The notes beneath the pieces were generated by a model. The model did no database searches. It saw only the letters and a list, made by a program, of their open reading frames with translations, and had not been told where the DNA came from. A stretch of DNA of 64,000 bases from Sebaldella sp. S0638 (lineage in GTDB: Bacteria > Fusobacteriota > Fusobacteriia > Fusobacteriales > Leptotrichiaceae): the NCBI RefSeq assembly GCF_024158605.1, contig NZ_JAMZGM010000001.1, positions 124,001 through 188,000 on the forward strand, read 5' to 3'. The translations under genes and the position numbers were made by a program. This document shows positions 25,830 through 34,219 of this stretch, one piece after another (within the stretch, counting starts at the first letter, position 1; each line of letters begins with the position of its first letter).

Positions 25830-26360
25830 CTACTGCCAGGCTCTTGCGCTTGCTTCACACAAAGCTGCGAGCCTTCTCAGAATATTCTTCTTAAAACCTC
25901 TCAAAACTGCACCTTTTGATAACAGCATAAAATAATCAAATATAAATGCACAGCCTGATATAAGAACCCACCCCGCTGTTGCCGCAAATAAAAGCGGTGC
26001 CAGCTCGCTGAAAGTAATTGTTGTGTATATTGTTCCGGCAATAAGCGCTACATCCAAAAGCAGAAATATAATATAAATAACAGTTGATGCTTTTGCCAGC
26101 TTACGAAACACTGTATATTTCAGCTTTGTAGAATAATCACCTGTTTTTACCGGTTCAAATATTACTTTTTTGTAATTTCTTATAGGATGTGTCATACCTA
26201 ATACGTTTAGCGCTCCTTTAGGTATTATGGTAATCACACCATTTTCTTTTTTTACATAATGCCCTTCTCCGATTTTATTAATCGCAGTTTCGACATGCTC
26301 TATACTTTGCAGTATCTCTGTTTCTCCGGATACCTGCTCCGGAAATATTTTGTTAAACAT
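25830..26360 (-). CDS. Hypothetical membrane protein
   Basis: 176 residues. An N-terminal soluble part of about 80 residues (QSIEHVETAINKIGEGHYVKKENGVITIIPKGALNVLG) precedes two hydrophobic segments (STVIYIIFLLLDVALIAGTIY and LLFAATAGWVLISGCAFIFDYFMLL) and a basic tail. The family is not recognised. The ATG at 26360 is chosen over an earlier TTG because GGGAGG lies five bases before it. It belongs to a three-gene run of small membrane proteins that share a promoter. Confidence 0.6.
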   Translation of the reverse strand: MFNKIFPEQVSGETEILQSIEHVETAINKIGEGHYVKKENGVITIIPKGALNVLGMTHPIRNYKKVIFEPVKTGDYSTKLKYTVFRKLAKASTVIYIIFLLLDVALIAGTIYTTITFSELAPLLFAATAGWVLISGCAFIFDYFMLLSKGAVLRGFKKNILRRLAALCEASARAWQ

Positions 26361-26435
26361 TATTCCTCCCAAACTCCTTTGTCTTTATCATTTTTTCCGG
26401 CATTTCCCGTTTCCGGGTTTCCGCTGTTCTTTGCC

Positions 26436-26846
26436 TTAATATTTCCCGCCGTTCTCTATTTCCAATATCTCCAAAGATTCCTTAATTTTTCTTATTGATA
26501 TTCCAGATAGTATTAATATCACAATCCCCAGTAAAAATCCAGTAAGTGCAAATATTGTGAATATAATGCTCGAAGCCAGAAGCTGACCTCCGCCTTCTAT
26601 TTTCAAAAATCTCATTTTCCCAAATGTTAATATTGAAAAAATAAGTATTATTATAGCTAGAATCGTAGATACGGCGCTGAATATTATTAAAATAGTCGTA
26701 GGATCATTAAACATGGACATCCCGTTTATCACCCAGCTTGATACGAAATAGATCAATGTTACCACTATTAATACTGTATTCAAGAATTTGCCCCTCTTTG
26801 CTACCTTTCTGATATCTTCTATTGTAAAGTCGTTATTTTCTAACAT
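26436..26846 (-). CDS. Hypothetical four-span membrane protein, possible frameshift at C-terminus
   Basis: 136 residues: a short soluble start, then four hydrophobic segments (about 20-42, 50-70, 87-112) ending ISIRKIKESLEILEIENGGKY. The family is not recognised. After the stop, the +1 frame stays open for about 30 codons of hydrophilic sequence (NIKAKNSGNPETGNAGKNDK) and ends in a TAATG overlap with the next gene at 26360. One base less in the GGG near 26447 would join the two. AAGGAGG precedes the ATG. Confidence 0.6.
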   Translation of the reverse strand: MLENNDFTIEDIRKVAKRGKFLNTVLIVVTLIYFVSSWVINGMSMFNDPTTILIIFSAVSTILAIIILIFSILTFGKMRFLKIEGGGQLLASSIIFTIFALTGFLLGIVILILSGISIRKIKESLEILEIENGGKY

Positions 26847-26883
26847 AAATTCCTCCTTAAAATAATTTAGATCGTTCTATCTT

Positions 26884-26912
26884 ATTTTATCCTTTTTATT
26901 AATATAAATCAA
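26884..26912 (-). promoter_or_regulatory. Promoter of the small membrane protein operon
   Basis: Minus strand TTGATT (26907-26912), 17-bp spacer, TAAAAT (26884-26889), about 38 bp before the start at 26846. Confidence 0.65.
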
Positions 26913-27053
26913 GTTTTTTGAGTATTTTTTATAATTTTATAACAAATCCTTATTTATACAGAATCTATGCTAAATTTATAATATCTGCCGTAAAATAAAA
27001 ATTATTCCTCATTAGTTTTTTACTTTATATAAATATTTTCAAAATACAAAAAA

Positions 27054-27077
27054 AGCGCCGGGATCTTTCCAGACGCT
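27054..27077 (-). terminator. Terminator after the VOC gene
   Basis: Stem AGCG.C.GG/CC.G.CGCT with a six-base loop, then TTTTTTT on the minus strand, about 34 bp after the stop at 27111. Confidence 0.75.
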
Positions 27078-27110
27078 GTCTAATGAATTTCTATAATATA
27101 AATAAATTAT

Positions 27111-27497
27111 CTAATCTTTTTTTATTTCCCCTACTGCAAAGTAGTTACCCTCATAGTCGGAAAAATTAAATGTAAGCACTCCGCCCATTTCTATAATATC
27201 CCCGACATTTACACCGTTACCGATAAGCCTGTCCCGCATATCCCTGATACCATAACTGGAAAACAGAATAGACGGTGTCCCGAGATTTATCTCCGGAGAC
27301 ATTTTTTCCACAACATTTCTGTCAAATAAAACAATGCTTGCATCAGATGTATCATTGGGAGCCAGCTCAACTGAAAGAACTCCTGCCTCATATGTATCAA
27401 CCTTGACTTTACTGAACCCCATTTTATCAGTCCAGAAATCAGCAGCTGTTTTGGTATCATTAACATAAATCATCACTTTTCCAAATTTATCGATCAT
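27111..27497 (-). CDS. VOC family (glyoxalase/bleomycin-resistance fold) protein
   Basis: 128 residues with two beta-alpha-beta-beta-beta units: FGKVMIYVNDTKTAADFWTDKMGFSKV at the start and SYGIRDMRDRLIGNGVNVGDI...LTFNFSDYEGNYFAVGEI at the end. This matches the vicinal-oxygen-chelate superfamily and resembles YdeO/YurT-like members. Metal ligands and substrate cannot be fixed from the sequence. It is monocistronic between its own terminator and the fructose operon. Confidence 0.85.
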   Translation of the reverse strand: MIDKFGKVMIYVNDTKTAADFWTDKMGFSKVKVDTYEAGVLSVELAPNDTSDASIVLFDRNVVEKMSPEINLGTPSILFSSYGIRDMRDRLIGNGVNVGDIIEMGGVLTFNFSDYEGNYFAVGEIKKD

Positions 27498-27629
27498 GTT
27501 TTTCCTCCTATATCACATAAAAATTTCAAACCATAAACCGCTATTTCATCTACTCCTAATTATAACATACACCATTAATTTTTTACAGCAAAACTATTAA
27601 CAAAGTGAATCAAAAACTTAAAAATAAAA

Positions 27630-27656
27630 AATGCCTGCTCTTTCAAACAGACACTT
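27630..27656 (-). terminator. Terminator of the fructose operon
   Basis: Imperfect stem AA(G)TG.CTG/CAG.CA.TT followed by TTTTTATTTTT on the minus strand, 27 bp after the EIIA stop. Confidence 0.65.
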
Positions 27657-27682
27657 TTTCATCCCAAAAATTACTCAATATT

Positions 27683-28144
27683 TTATAGTTTCTTTGCCTT
27701 GTCTCTAATTATATCCATGACTTCATCAGCACTCCCGGCATTTAGCAGCTGTTCTCTGAAATCTTCATATATCAGCATTTTAGCAAGCTCTGCAAGAAGC
27801 ATAACGTGAAGATCGCCTCCGTCTTCAGGTGCTGCAATCATAAATATAAGTTTTACAGGTTCCCCGTCCATTGATTCATAATCCATTCCTTCTTTGGAAA
27901 ACCCTATTGCTATTGACGGCACTTTTACTTCTTTTGATTTCGCATGAGGTATTGCAAGTTCGAATCCCAGACCAGTGGAACTCTGTGCCTCTCTATGTAA
28001 AATTCCTTCTTTAAATCCTTCTTTACTCTTAATTTTATCTGCATCGTATAATAACCCTATCATTTCATCAAACAGATCAGCTTTATTTTTAGCTTCTACT
28101 TCGAGTTTTATACATCTTTTATCAATTAAGTCCATTAAATCCAA
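27683..28144 (-). CDS. PTS fructose-family EIIA component
   Basis: A 153-residue EIIA of the fructose/mannitol type. The active histidine lies in STGLGFELAIPHAKSKEV. The segment AIGFSKEGMDYESMDGEPVKLIFMIAAPEDGGDLHVMLLAELAKML is the conserved core. It accepts phosphate from HPr and donates it to the EIIB domain of the EIIBC encoded two genes upstream. It is the last gene of the fruK-EIIBC-aldolase-EIIA operon. Confidence 0.93.
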   Translation of the reverse strand: MDLMDLIDKRCIKLEVEAKNKADLFDEMIGLLYDADKIKSKEGFKEGILHREAQSSTGLGFELAIPHAKSKEVKVPSIAIGFSKEGMDYESMDGEPVKLIFMIAAPEDGGDLHVMLLAELAKMLIYEDFREQLLNAGSADEVMDIIRDKAKKL

Positions 28145-28157
28145 TTTAGTCCACTCC

Positions 28158-29009
28158 TTAAATCCATGATTTATTTTCTGAACCGCAGGCTCTTATTTTA
28201 GATTTTACTACTTCTTTCATAGCATTTATACACGGCTTATAGATTTTTCTTACATCATATACTCCCGGATTTTCTGTCAGGAATTTATTTAATGCTGCAA
28301 GATTGGCAAGCTTTAATTCTGTATCAAAGTTTACTTTGTTGATACCGCTTTTTACTGCCTTAGTTACCATTTCATCAGGTACACCCGATGAACCGTGTAA
28401 AACCAACGGAATACCAGAAGCTTTTTTTATCTCTTCTATTCTGTCATAATTTATCTTTACTTCACCCTTGTAGATACCATGTGCAGTACCTACAGCAATA
28501 GCCAGTGAATCACAGTTTGACAGCTTTGCGAATTCTATTGCCTCGTTTACTTCTGTATAAATCGCTTCGTCTACTTCCAGATCGTCTTCTTTTCCGCCTA
28601 TTACTCCAAGCTCGGCTTCTACTGCCACGTCCAGCGGAGAGGCCATTTTCACTACTTCTTTTACTATTTCTACATTTTTCTCAAAACTTTCGTGTGAAGC
28701 ATCCATCATAAGCGATGTCCAACCGTATCTGAAAGCTTTTAACAGATAGTTATAATCTTTTCCATGATCCAGATGTAACACTACCGGTACTTTACTTCTT
28801 GCAGCGGCTCCTGTTCCCAGATCTCTCAGGTATTCGAATCCCGCATAATCTATTGCACCCTGTGTCACCTGAATTATTACCGGTGAGTTCATCTCCTCGG
28901 CTGCTTCTATTATAGCCTTTATCCCTTCAAGGTTTGTATAATTAAAGGCCGGTAAAGCATAACCGTTTTCCAGTGCATTTCTTAATCCCAGTTTTCCAGA
29001 TATTAACAT
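28158..29009 (-). CDS. fba: Class II fructose-bisphosphate (ketose-bisphosphate) aldolase
   Basis: A 283-residue zinc aldolase. The catalytic/metal segments are HLDHGKDYNYLLKAFRYGWTSLMMDASH (zinc His and catalytic Asp), VEAELGVIGGKEDD, GTAHGIYKG and LVLHGSSGVPDEM. NVNFDTEL-type INKVNFDTELKLA closes the phosphate site. Cleavage of fructose 1,6-bisphosphate, made by FruK from PTS-imported fructose 1-phosphate, fits the operon. Tagatose bisphosphate is an alternative substrate in this subfamily. Confidence 0.93.
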   Translation of the reverse strand: MLISGKLGLRNALENGYALPAFNYTNLEGIKAIIEAAEEMNSPVIIQVTQGAIDYAGFEYLRDLGTGAAARSKVPVVLHLDHGKDYNYLLKAFRYGWTSLMMDASHESFEKNVEIVKEVVKMASPLDVAVEAELGVIGGKEDDLEVDEAIYTEVNEAIEFAKLSNCDSLAIAVGTAHGIYKGEVKINYDRIEEIKKASGIPLVLHGSSGVPDEMVTKAVKSGINKVNFDTELKLANLAALNKFLTENPGVYDVRKIYKPCINAMKEVVKSKIRACGSENKSWI

Positions 29010-29085
29010 TCTTTTCTCCTGTTCTGTAATTAAATATATTATCTATTCTAAAAATTTCCTGCGTGTAATTTGGTTATAATAATAT

Positions 29086-30483
29086 TTATACTGTTTCTTT
29101 TGCTCCTGCTGGTATAGGTTTTCTTGATAATCCGTATACTATTGCTCCTATTAATGATCCTATTAAAATTGCAATTACCCATAAATATCCTCTTGTTACT
29201 ATTGGAAGTATTAAGAATCCTCCGTGCGGTGCAGGTACTTGTATTTTCATCAGATAAGATAATACTGCTGATATAGAAGATGCCATCATAAGTATTGGTA
29301 TATTTACAAGCGGTCTTTCTGCTGCAAACGGTATTGCACCCTCTGTTATATGTGTAGCTCCTAATACATAGTTAACTAATCCTGCTGCTTTTTCATCCTC
29401 AGTAAATCTGTTTCTGAAAATTGTTGTTGCTAGTGCTATTACTAACGGCGGTGTAATACATGCTGCTGATACCCCTGCCATAAAGTAGTAGTTTCCTTGC
29501 CCAAGCAGGATTGTCCCTGTTACATATGCTGCTTTATTAACCGGCCCTCCAAAGTCAAATGCCGACATACATCCAATTACTATTCCAAGTAAGATCGGGT
29601 TAGCTGACTGAAGATTAGCCAGAAAATCCATCATTGATTTATTAATAGCTGCTACCGGTCCTCCGAGAAAAAGCATTAATGCTCCTGTTAACAGTACACC
29701 TAATATCGGAAGAATGAAAATTGATTTTAATCCTTCAAACTGTCTTGGTAATCCTGATAATGCCTTTACAAGATACAATACTAAATATCCTGCGAAGAAA
29801 CCTGCTATGATACCGCCAAGAAACCCGGCTCCTGTTTCATTTGCCAGAAGTCCTCCTACGAATCCTGCTACCATTCCCGGTCTGCTCGAAATAGACGATG
29901 CTATAAATGCCGCGAATACCGGAACCATCATAGAAAATGAAGTTCCTCCTATTTTCATAAGTGCTGCTGCTATTTTATTATACTGCTCACTGTTAGGGTC
30001 TGCTGAAAAGATTCCCCATAAAAATGATACTGCTATTAAAACTCCACCTGCTACTACGAACGGCAGCATATTTGAAACACCGCTCATAAGGTGCTTATAA
30101 ATTACTCTTCCTACTGATTCCTGTCCTGATCCTGCATTTGAAGCTTCTGCTTTCACAGCTCCTCCGGCTTTTACTGTTCCTCCGCCTGCAAGCATCTGTT
30201 CGATAAGTTCTTTTGGTCTACGTATACCATCCGCAACCGGAACCTCTATTACTCTTTTCCCTGCAAATCTATAAGTTCTTGCATCTTTATCAGAAGCTAC
30301 TATAATTCCCACTGCATCTCTGATCTCTTCTTCTGTGAGCTCGTTTGCTACTCCCACTGCTCCGTTTGTTTCTACCTTAATGTCTACCCCTAATTCAGCG
30401 GCTGCCTTTTTCAATGCTTCTTCAGCCATAAAAGTATGTGCTATCCCTGTCGGGCATCCTGTTACTGCTAGAATTTTTCCCAT
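29086..30483 (-). CDS. fruA: PTS fructose-specific EIIBC component
   Basis: 465 residues. Residues 1-100 are EIIB-Fru with the phospho-cysteine C10 in VTGCPTGIAHTFMAEEAL. An Ala/Gly-rich linker (100-120) leads to the EIIC membrane domain (GVSNMLPFVVAGGVLIAVSFL, RPGMVAGFVGGLLANETGAGFLGGIIAGF, FDFGGPVNKAAY, ITEGAIPFAA, APHGGF). It lacks the EIIA domain often fused in Gram-positive FruA; the separate EIIA is two genes downstream. It imports fructose as fructose 1-phosphate. Confidence 0.95.
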   Translation of the reverse strand: MGKILAVTGCPTGIAHTFMAEEALKKAAAELGVDIKVETNGAVGVANELTEEEIRDAVGIIVASDKDARTYRFAGKRVIEVPVADGIRRPKELIEQMLAGGGTVKAGGAVKAEASNAGSGQESVGRVIYKHLMSGVSNMLPFVVAGGVLIAVSFLWGIFSADPNSEQYNKIAAALMKIGGTSFSMMVPVFAAFIASSISSRPGMVAGFVGGLLANETGAGFLGGIIAGFFAGYLVLYLVKALSGLPRQFEGLKSIFILPILGVLLTGALMLFLGGPVAAINKSMMDFLANLQSANPILLGIVIGCMSAFDFGGPVNKAAYVTGTILLGQGNYYFMAGVSAACITPPLVIALATTIFRNRFTEDEKAAGLVNYVLGATHITEGAIPFAAERPLVNIPILMMASSISAVLSYLMKIQVPAPHGGFLILPIVTRGYLWVIAILIGSLIGAIVYGLSRKPIPAGAKETV

Positions 30484-30484
30484 A

Positions 30485-31405
30485 CTATTTTACCTCCTTG
30501 ATATTTAAACTTTCAATGTATTTGTCTACTTTTTTCAAATCTCCGATTGCCATAGATTCGGCAACATTTGCTCCTGTAGCAGAAGCTTTTTTTAATGCAT
30601 ATTCGATGTCTTTCCCCATCAGCCATTCGCTTAAAAAAGCCGCTAAACACGAATCACCTGAACATGCCGAACTTAAAAGTGTGATTTTTGGCGCGTCACA
30701 GAACCATATTTTTTCTTTGTTTGAGAAATAAAGACCTTTTGCTCCCATTGTCATAAGAACATTTTTCGCCCCGAGTCCGTGAAGATGTTTCATTACTTCC
30801 TTTACGCTGTTTTCATCTGTTATTTCCATGCCGAATACTTCTTTTATTTCATCATCATTCGGCTTTATAAGTAAAGGCTCATATTTCAAAAGCTCCTTCA
30901 ATTCTTTTGAACTTATGTCCAGAATAATTTCTATACCTTTTTCCTTACAAATCTTCAATATTTCGTGATAATATGATTCCTCGATTCCTGCAGGAAGGCT
31001 TCCGCTTATTGATAAATGCGTACAATCCTCTTTTGATTCTATTAATTTCAAAAGTTCCTGCTGTTTCTCAGAATTTACATTACCTCCTTTATTGACAAGT
31101 TTATACTCTTCACCGTTACTGTTGATAAAAATATTGATTCTTGTAATTTCGTCATCTATCCATACAGGCTCGATTACAAAGTTTCTCTTCTTTATCTCAT
31201 CTACGATGTAATGTCCGGAAAATCCGCCAAAAAAACCTAAAATTTTACTTTCAATCCCGTAATGTCCCAGTACAAACGAAACATTTATTCCTTTTCCGTT
31301 AGGCGTATAGCCTACTTCGTCTGTTCTGTTAACATATGAGGGTTTCAAAGTTTTTGTATTTATGTTCATATCTATCGCTGGATTAGTTGTCAATGTGTAA
31401 ATCAA
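30485..31405 (-). CDS. fruK: 1-phosphofructokinase (PfkB family)
   Basis: A 306-residue ribokinase-fold kinase. The start MIYTLTTNPAIDMNI is typical of FruK. GYTPNGKGINVSFVLGHYG and the C-terminal SSACSGDSCLAAFLSEWL (anion hole/catalytic Asp) follow. The usual GAGDS reads SCSGDS-like here, with the catalytic GD kept. The preferred start is a TTG at 31405 with GAGGTG six bases before it; a GTG three codons earlier has no site. It is the first gene of the fructose operon and turns fructose 1-phosphate into the bisphosphate. Tagatose-6-phosphate kinase is the main alternative. Confidence 0.9.
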   Translation of the reverse strand: MIYTLTTNPAIDMNINTKTLKPSYVNRTDEVGYTPNGKGINVSFVLGHYGIESKILGFFGGFSGHYIVDEIKKRNFVIEPVWIDDEITRINIFINSNGEEYKLVNKGGNVNSEKQQELLKLIESKEDCTHLSISGSLPAGIEESYYHEILKICKEKGIEIILDISSKELKELLKYEPLLIKPNDDEIKEVFGMEITDENSVKEVMKHLHGLGAKNVLMTMGAKGLYFSNKEKIWFCDAPKITLLSSACSGDSCLAAFLSEWLMGKDIEYALKKASATGANVAESMAIGDLKKVDKYIESLNIKEVK

Positions 31406-31444
31406 GTTTCTCACCTCAAATTTTTTTAGATTCTTTCTACTCTA

Positions 31445-31453
31445 TGTATACCA
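31445..31453 (-). promoter_or_regulatory. Possible extended -10 promoter of the fructose operon
   Basis: Minus strand TGG-TATACA about 40 bp before the fruK start, without a clear -35. The remainder of the 31454-31768 gap is AT-rich and no gene is seen. Confidence 0.35.
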
Positions 31454-31768
31454 TATTAATTCATGAAAATCTTTCCAGATTTATGCGATAGACTGATGCT
31501 GCGGTTCTCATGACAGCATAATATGCATTATTTTATACTGAAAATATTTTCACTGGAATTACATTTTTATAATTATCTGTTGTATATTTTTCCAAAAAAC
31601 CTGACAGAAAAAATCGAATCTTATTAATCTGAACTCTCTCGTTATAATTAAACCATATTTTATTTTACGTATCCAAATATGTCAGACCTATAATTTTTGT
31701 AAAATTAATGGTTTTATATTATTTTTTCAACTAATCTATTTTTATTTTACCATATATTAAAAAAATAA

Positions 31769-31800
31769 ACACCGGAATATTTTAAAATTTATTCCGGTGT
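31769..31800 (-). terminator. Terminator after the UPF0291 gene
   Basis: Perfect 11-bp stem ACACCGGAATA/TATTCCGGTGT with a ten-base loop and a T-rich tail on the minus strand, five bases after the stop at 31806. Confidence 0.9.
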
Positions 31801-31805
31801 AGTTT

Positions 31806-32009
31806 TTAGTGCGGATTTATTTCATTTCCATTTTCATCTACATATACTACTTTTATATTATCAAGGTGGTTTCTAAAATTTTCCCTGAATTTTTTCAAAT
31901 AAAGTTTTCTATATGTGCTTCTTTCATTTTTTTCTGTATTTGTTAATTCTCTTTCTCTTGATATACTTGTATAACGATTTATTTCAGTTATTATATTTCT
32001 CATTTCCAT
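31806..32009 (-). CDS. UPF0291 / DUF896 family protein
   Basis: 67 residues, basic and helical: ITEINRYTSISRERELTNTEKNERSTYRKLYLKKFRENFRNHLDNIKVVYVDENGNEINPH. The E(R/K)..YL..F(R)..F...LDNI.VVD..GNE..P pattern identifies the YnzC-like family, found in SOS-induced and small cytosolic settings in Bacilli. The activity is unknown. GAGGTATAAG precedes the ATG. It lies 22 bp after the pirin gene and is probably co-transcribed with it. Confidence 0.9.
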   Translation of the reverse strand: MEMRNIITEINRYTSISRERELTNTEKNERSTYRKLYLKKFRENFRNHLDNIKVVYVDENGNEINPH

Positions 32010-32031
32010 CTTATACCTCTTTTCTGTATCT

Positions 32032-32742
32032 TTATTTCAAATCTTCTCTTTCTTTCATTTCGATCACAAGAATATGTGATTTTTCTTTTGAAAGTATTTT
32101 CAGACTTTCACCAATACTTTCCATTCCATCTCTTGGATTCATAGCAACAGAATTTATCTCTGATTTCCCTTCTATCTGCACTATATAAGCCTGACGCCCT
32201 TCTTTCACTTCGAACTCAGCTTCTTTCCCTGCTTCGATCTCAGTTACATAAAAATTAACATCCTGATTGACTTTTATTGGCGCATCCCCATCTTTTGGCG
32301 ATACAAAATGAAGCCATTTCCCCATTCTGTCGTCATATTTAAATTTATATTCTCCGTAATTAGGTGTGTGTCCTTTTCTGTCAGGAAGAACCCATATCTG
32401 CAAAATCCTCAAATCTTCTGCATGTTTATTATATTCTGAATGTGTAACACCTGTTCCCGCACTCATATATTGTACTTCTCCTCTTTCAAGTGTAGATTCA
32501 TTTCCCATACTGTCTTTATGAGTAAGTTTTCCTTCTATTACATATGATATTATTTCCATATCTCTGTGTGGATGTGTAGGAAATCCAGTCCCCGGAGCTA
32601 TATAGTCGTCATTTATCACTCTTAATACACCAAAATTTATATTTTTCTCATTATAATATTCAGCAAATGAAAAGTGAAATTTGCTTCTTAACCATCCTAA
32701 ATTAGATTCTCCCATTTTTTCTATCGGTAATCTTCTTAACAT
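32032..32742 (-). CDS. Pirin family protein
   Basis: A 236-residue bicupin like E. coli YhhW. The N-terminal cupin carries the metal motif FPTHPHRDMEIISYVIEGKLTHKDSMGNESTLERGEVQYMSAGTGVTHSEYN (His, His, Glu, His). The second cupin is degenerate. YhhW-type proteins have quercetin 2,3-dioxygenase activity in vitro; the physiological role is unclear. Its promoter carries a palindromic operator between -35 and -10, so it is tightly repressed, as expected for a stress- or aromatic-responsive gene. Confidence 0.93.
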   Translation of the reverse strand: MLRRLPIEKMGESNLGWLRSKFHFSFAEYYNEKNINFGVLRVINDDYIAPGTGFPTHPHRDMEIISYVIEGKLTHKDSMGNESTLERGEVQYMSAGTGVTHSEYNKHAEDLRILQIWVLPDRKGHTPNYGEYKFKYDDRMGKWLHFVSPKDGDAPIKVNQDVNFYVTEIEAGKEAEFEVKEGRQAYIVQIEGKSEINSVAMNPRDGMESIGESLKILSKEKSHILVIEMKEREDLK

Positions 32743-32759
32743 CTAAATCATCTCCAATT

Positions 32760-32847
32760 TATTACTAATTAGTGATATACTTTCAAAAAAATTATTTCTC
32801 TATTCACTTTATAAAATGATTATATCACTAATTAGTGATAATGTCAA
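32760..32847 (-). promoter_or_regulatory. Perfect promoter with a palindromic operator in its spacer (pirin)
   Basis: Minus strand TTGACA (32842-32847), 17-bp spacer, TATAAT (32819-32824). The 18-bp perfect palindrome TATCACTAATTAGTGATA (32823-32840) fills the spacer. A second copy with one change, TATTACTAATTAGTGATA (32760-32777), lies in the leader. The pattern suits a MarR-, HxlR- or PadR-type repressor, none of which is in this window. Confidence 0.85.
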
Positions 32848-32923
32848 GTGTTTCTGATTAATCTATAAAAACCCTTATTTCCAATGTCTTTCAGCATTTT
32901 ATAGAAAATAAATAATAAAAAAA

Positions 32924-32954
32924 CAGAGCCGTAAATATTTTTACACTGACTCTG
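32924..32954 (-). terminator. Terminator after the RpiR regulator
   Basis: CAGAG/CTCTG outer stem with AT pairing inside, followed by TTTTTTTATT on the minus strand, 25 bp past the stop at 32979. Confidence 0.75.
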
Positions 32955-32978
32955 CTCTTAATATTAATATCTAATAAT

Positions 32979-33728
32979 TTATTTTTCCAGATTCATTACA
33001 AGATAGTCAAGAATAACCCTTGATATTACAAATAACGGCAATCTCGAAGTTACCTCGAATTTTTTTATTGAAATATTGGAGTGCTTATATCCCATGATTA
33101 TATGGTCTGAGTATTTCCTAAGCTCCTTATTGCTCCCGCATGAACACACAATTACATTTGCGTCACGTGAATGAGCGTTTCTTATAGAAGTAAGAATATC
33201 CTGATCTTCTCCTTTTAGCGTGAAGGCTATATAAAGATGATCCTTATCTGCTTCCCTGCTGAACTTTTTCATAATATTAGGATCTGATATGGTAAATACA
33301 TTAAAATCCATAAGTTCCAGTTTCAGTGAAAACTCTGTAGCGACGAGTTCGCTCAGCCCTCTTGCTACTACTATTATTTTCTTGCTTTTCTGTATCAGCT
33401 CAATTACTTCCAGTATCTGATTAACAGAAATATTTTCCAGTGTCTGTCTTGTTTCTATTAATGATTTGCTGAAAATTTCGTTTATGTCTTTGGAACTGTT
33501 TATCTCTTCCTTCTTTTTGGATAAATTATATCTAAGTTCCATAAAGCCGTTAACCCCGCATTTTTTAATTGCCCTTGAAACCGTGGCGGGAGAGGTAAAT
33601 GTTTCCTCGGCTATATCCACTATTGACATATCAACCAGTTTATTATCATTTTCATTAATATACTTTATTACCTGCTCTTCCGAACTGGTAAGTCTTGATT
33701 TAATTTTGTCATTTAGTTGAATTATCAT
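32979..33728 (-). CDS. MurR/RpiR family transcriptional regulator
   Basis: 249 residues. The N-terminal RpiR HTH is LTSSEEQVIKYINENDNKLVDMSIVDIAEETFTSPATVSRAIKKCGVNGFMELRYNLSKKK. A SIS sugar-phosphate-binding domain follows (about 105-235: IQKSKKIIVVARGLSELVATEFSLKLELMDFNVFTISDPN, AFTLKGEDQDILTSIRNAHSRDANVIVCSCG). Such proteins sense phosphosugars. No sugar operon is adjacent; the fructose operon is the closest on this strand. It is monocistronic. Confidence 0.9.
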   Translation of the reverse strand: MIIQLNDKIKSRLTSSEEQVIKYINENDNKLVDMSIVDIAEETFTSPATVSRAIKKCGVNGFMELRYNLSKKKEEINSSKDINEIFSKSLIETRQTLENISVNQILEVIELIQKSKKIIVVARGLSELVATEFSLKLELMDFNVFTISDPNIMKKFSREADKDHLYIAFTLKGEDQDILTSIRNAHSRDANVIVCSCGSNKELRKYSDHIIMGYKHSNISIKKFEVTSRLPLFVISRVILDYLVMNLEK

Positions 33729-33979
33729 ATTTTTCCTCTCTCCATAAAAAATCTGACTATACGAATATTGGTGCGTTTACAGGCTTAATTAATATTTTTG
33801 TTACTTTGTCCGATGTTAAACAATTTCATCTGCAAATACAGCCTGTTATAATATCCCAAATATATATTATATTTTATCATATATTTGAATTATATTCACT
33901 TATTTCCATATTATTTTTTTATTAGTTTTTTTATTTTAAAATTTCCAAAAATATAAATGTTTATTTCATCTAAAAAAAC

Positions 33980-34006
33980 AATGTCAGATCCAAAAGACCT
34001 GACATT
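33980..34006. other. Isolated hairpin in a gene-free stretch
   Basis: AATGTCAG/CTGACATT, 8-bp stem with an 11-base loop, followed on the minus strand by GTTTTTTTA. It has the form of a minus-strand terminator but lies over 200 bp beyond the next minus-strand stop (34220). I see no convincing small gene in 34007-34219. The 33729-33979 part is AT-rich without visible features. Confidence 0.45.
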
Positions 34007-34219
34007 CCGGTATATTTTACATATTAAGCAGCAAAGTTATAAATTCCTGCTAAATATTACTTCTATATTCATATGTATATTTTTTTATAAAACAACAAAA
34101 TTTTACAAACATGCTGCTATAAATATAATCTATATGCAAAAAGTTCTCAGACAATTCAGTTTCCTAAATTTCTAAAAACTTTTTTAGATTTCAAATCGAT
34201 AATTTTTTATTCTCTGCTT

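Noticed and set aside
33957-34175. Plus-strand open frame of 72 codons in the gap after the RpiR gene
   Set aside because: It lacks a ribosome site, is low-complexity AT-rich and spans the hairpin at 33980.
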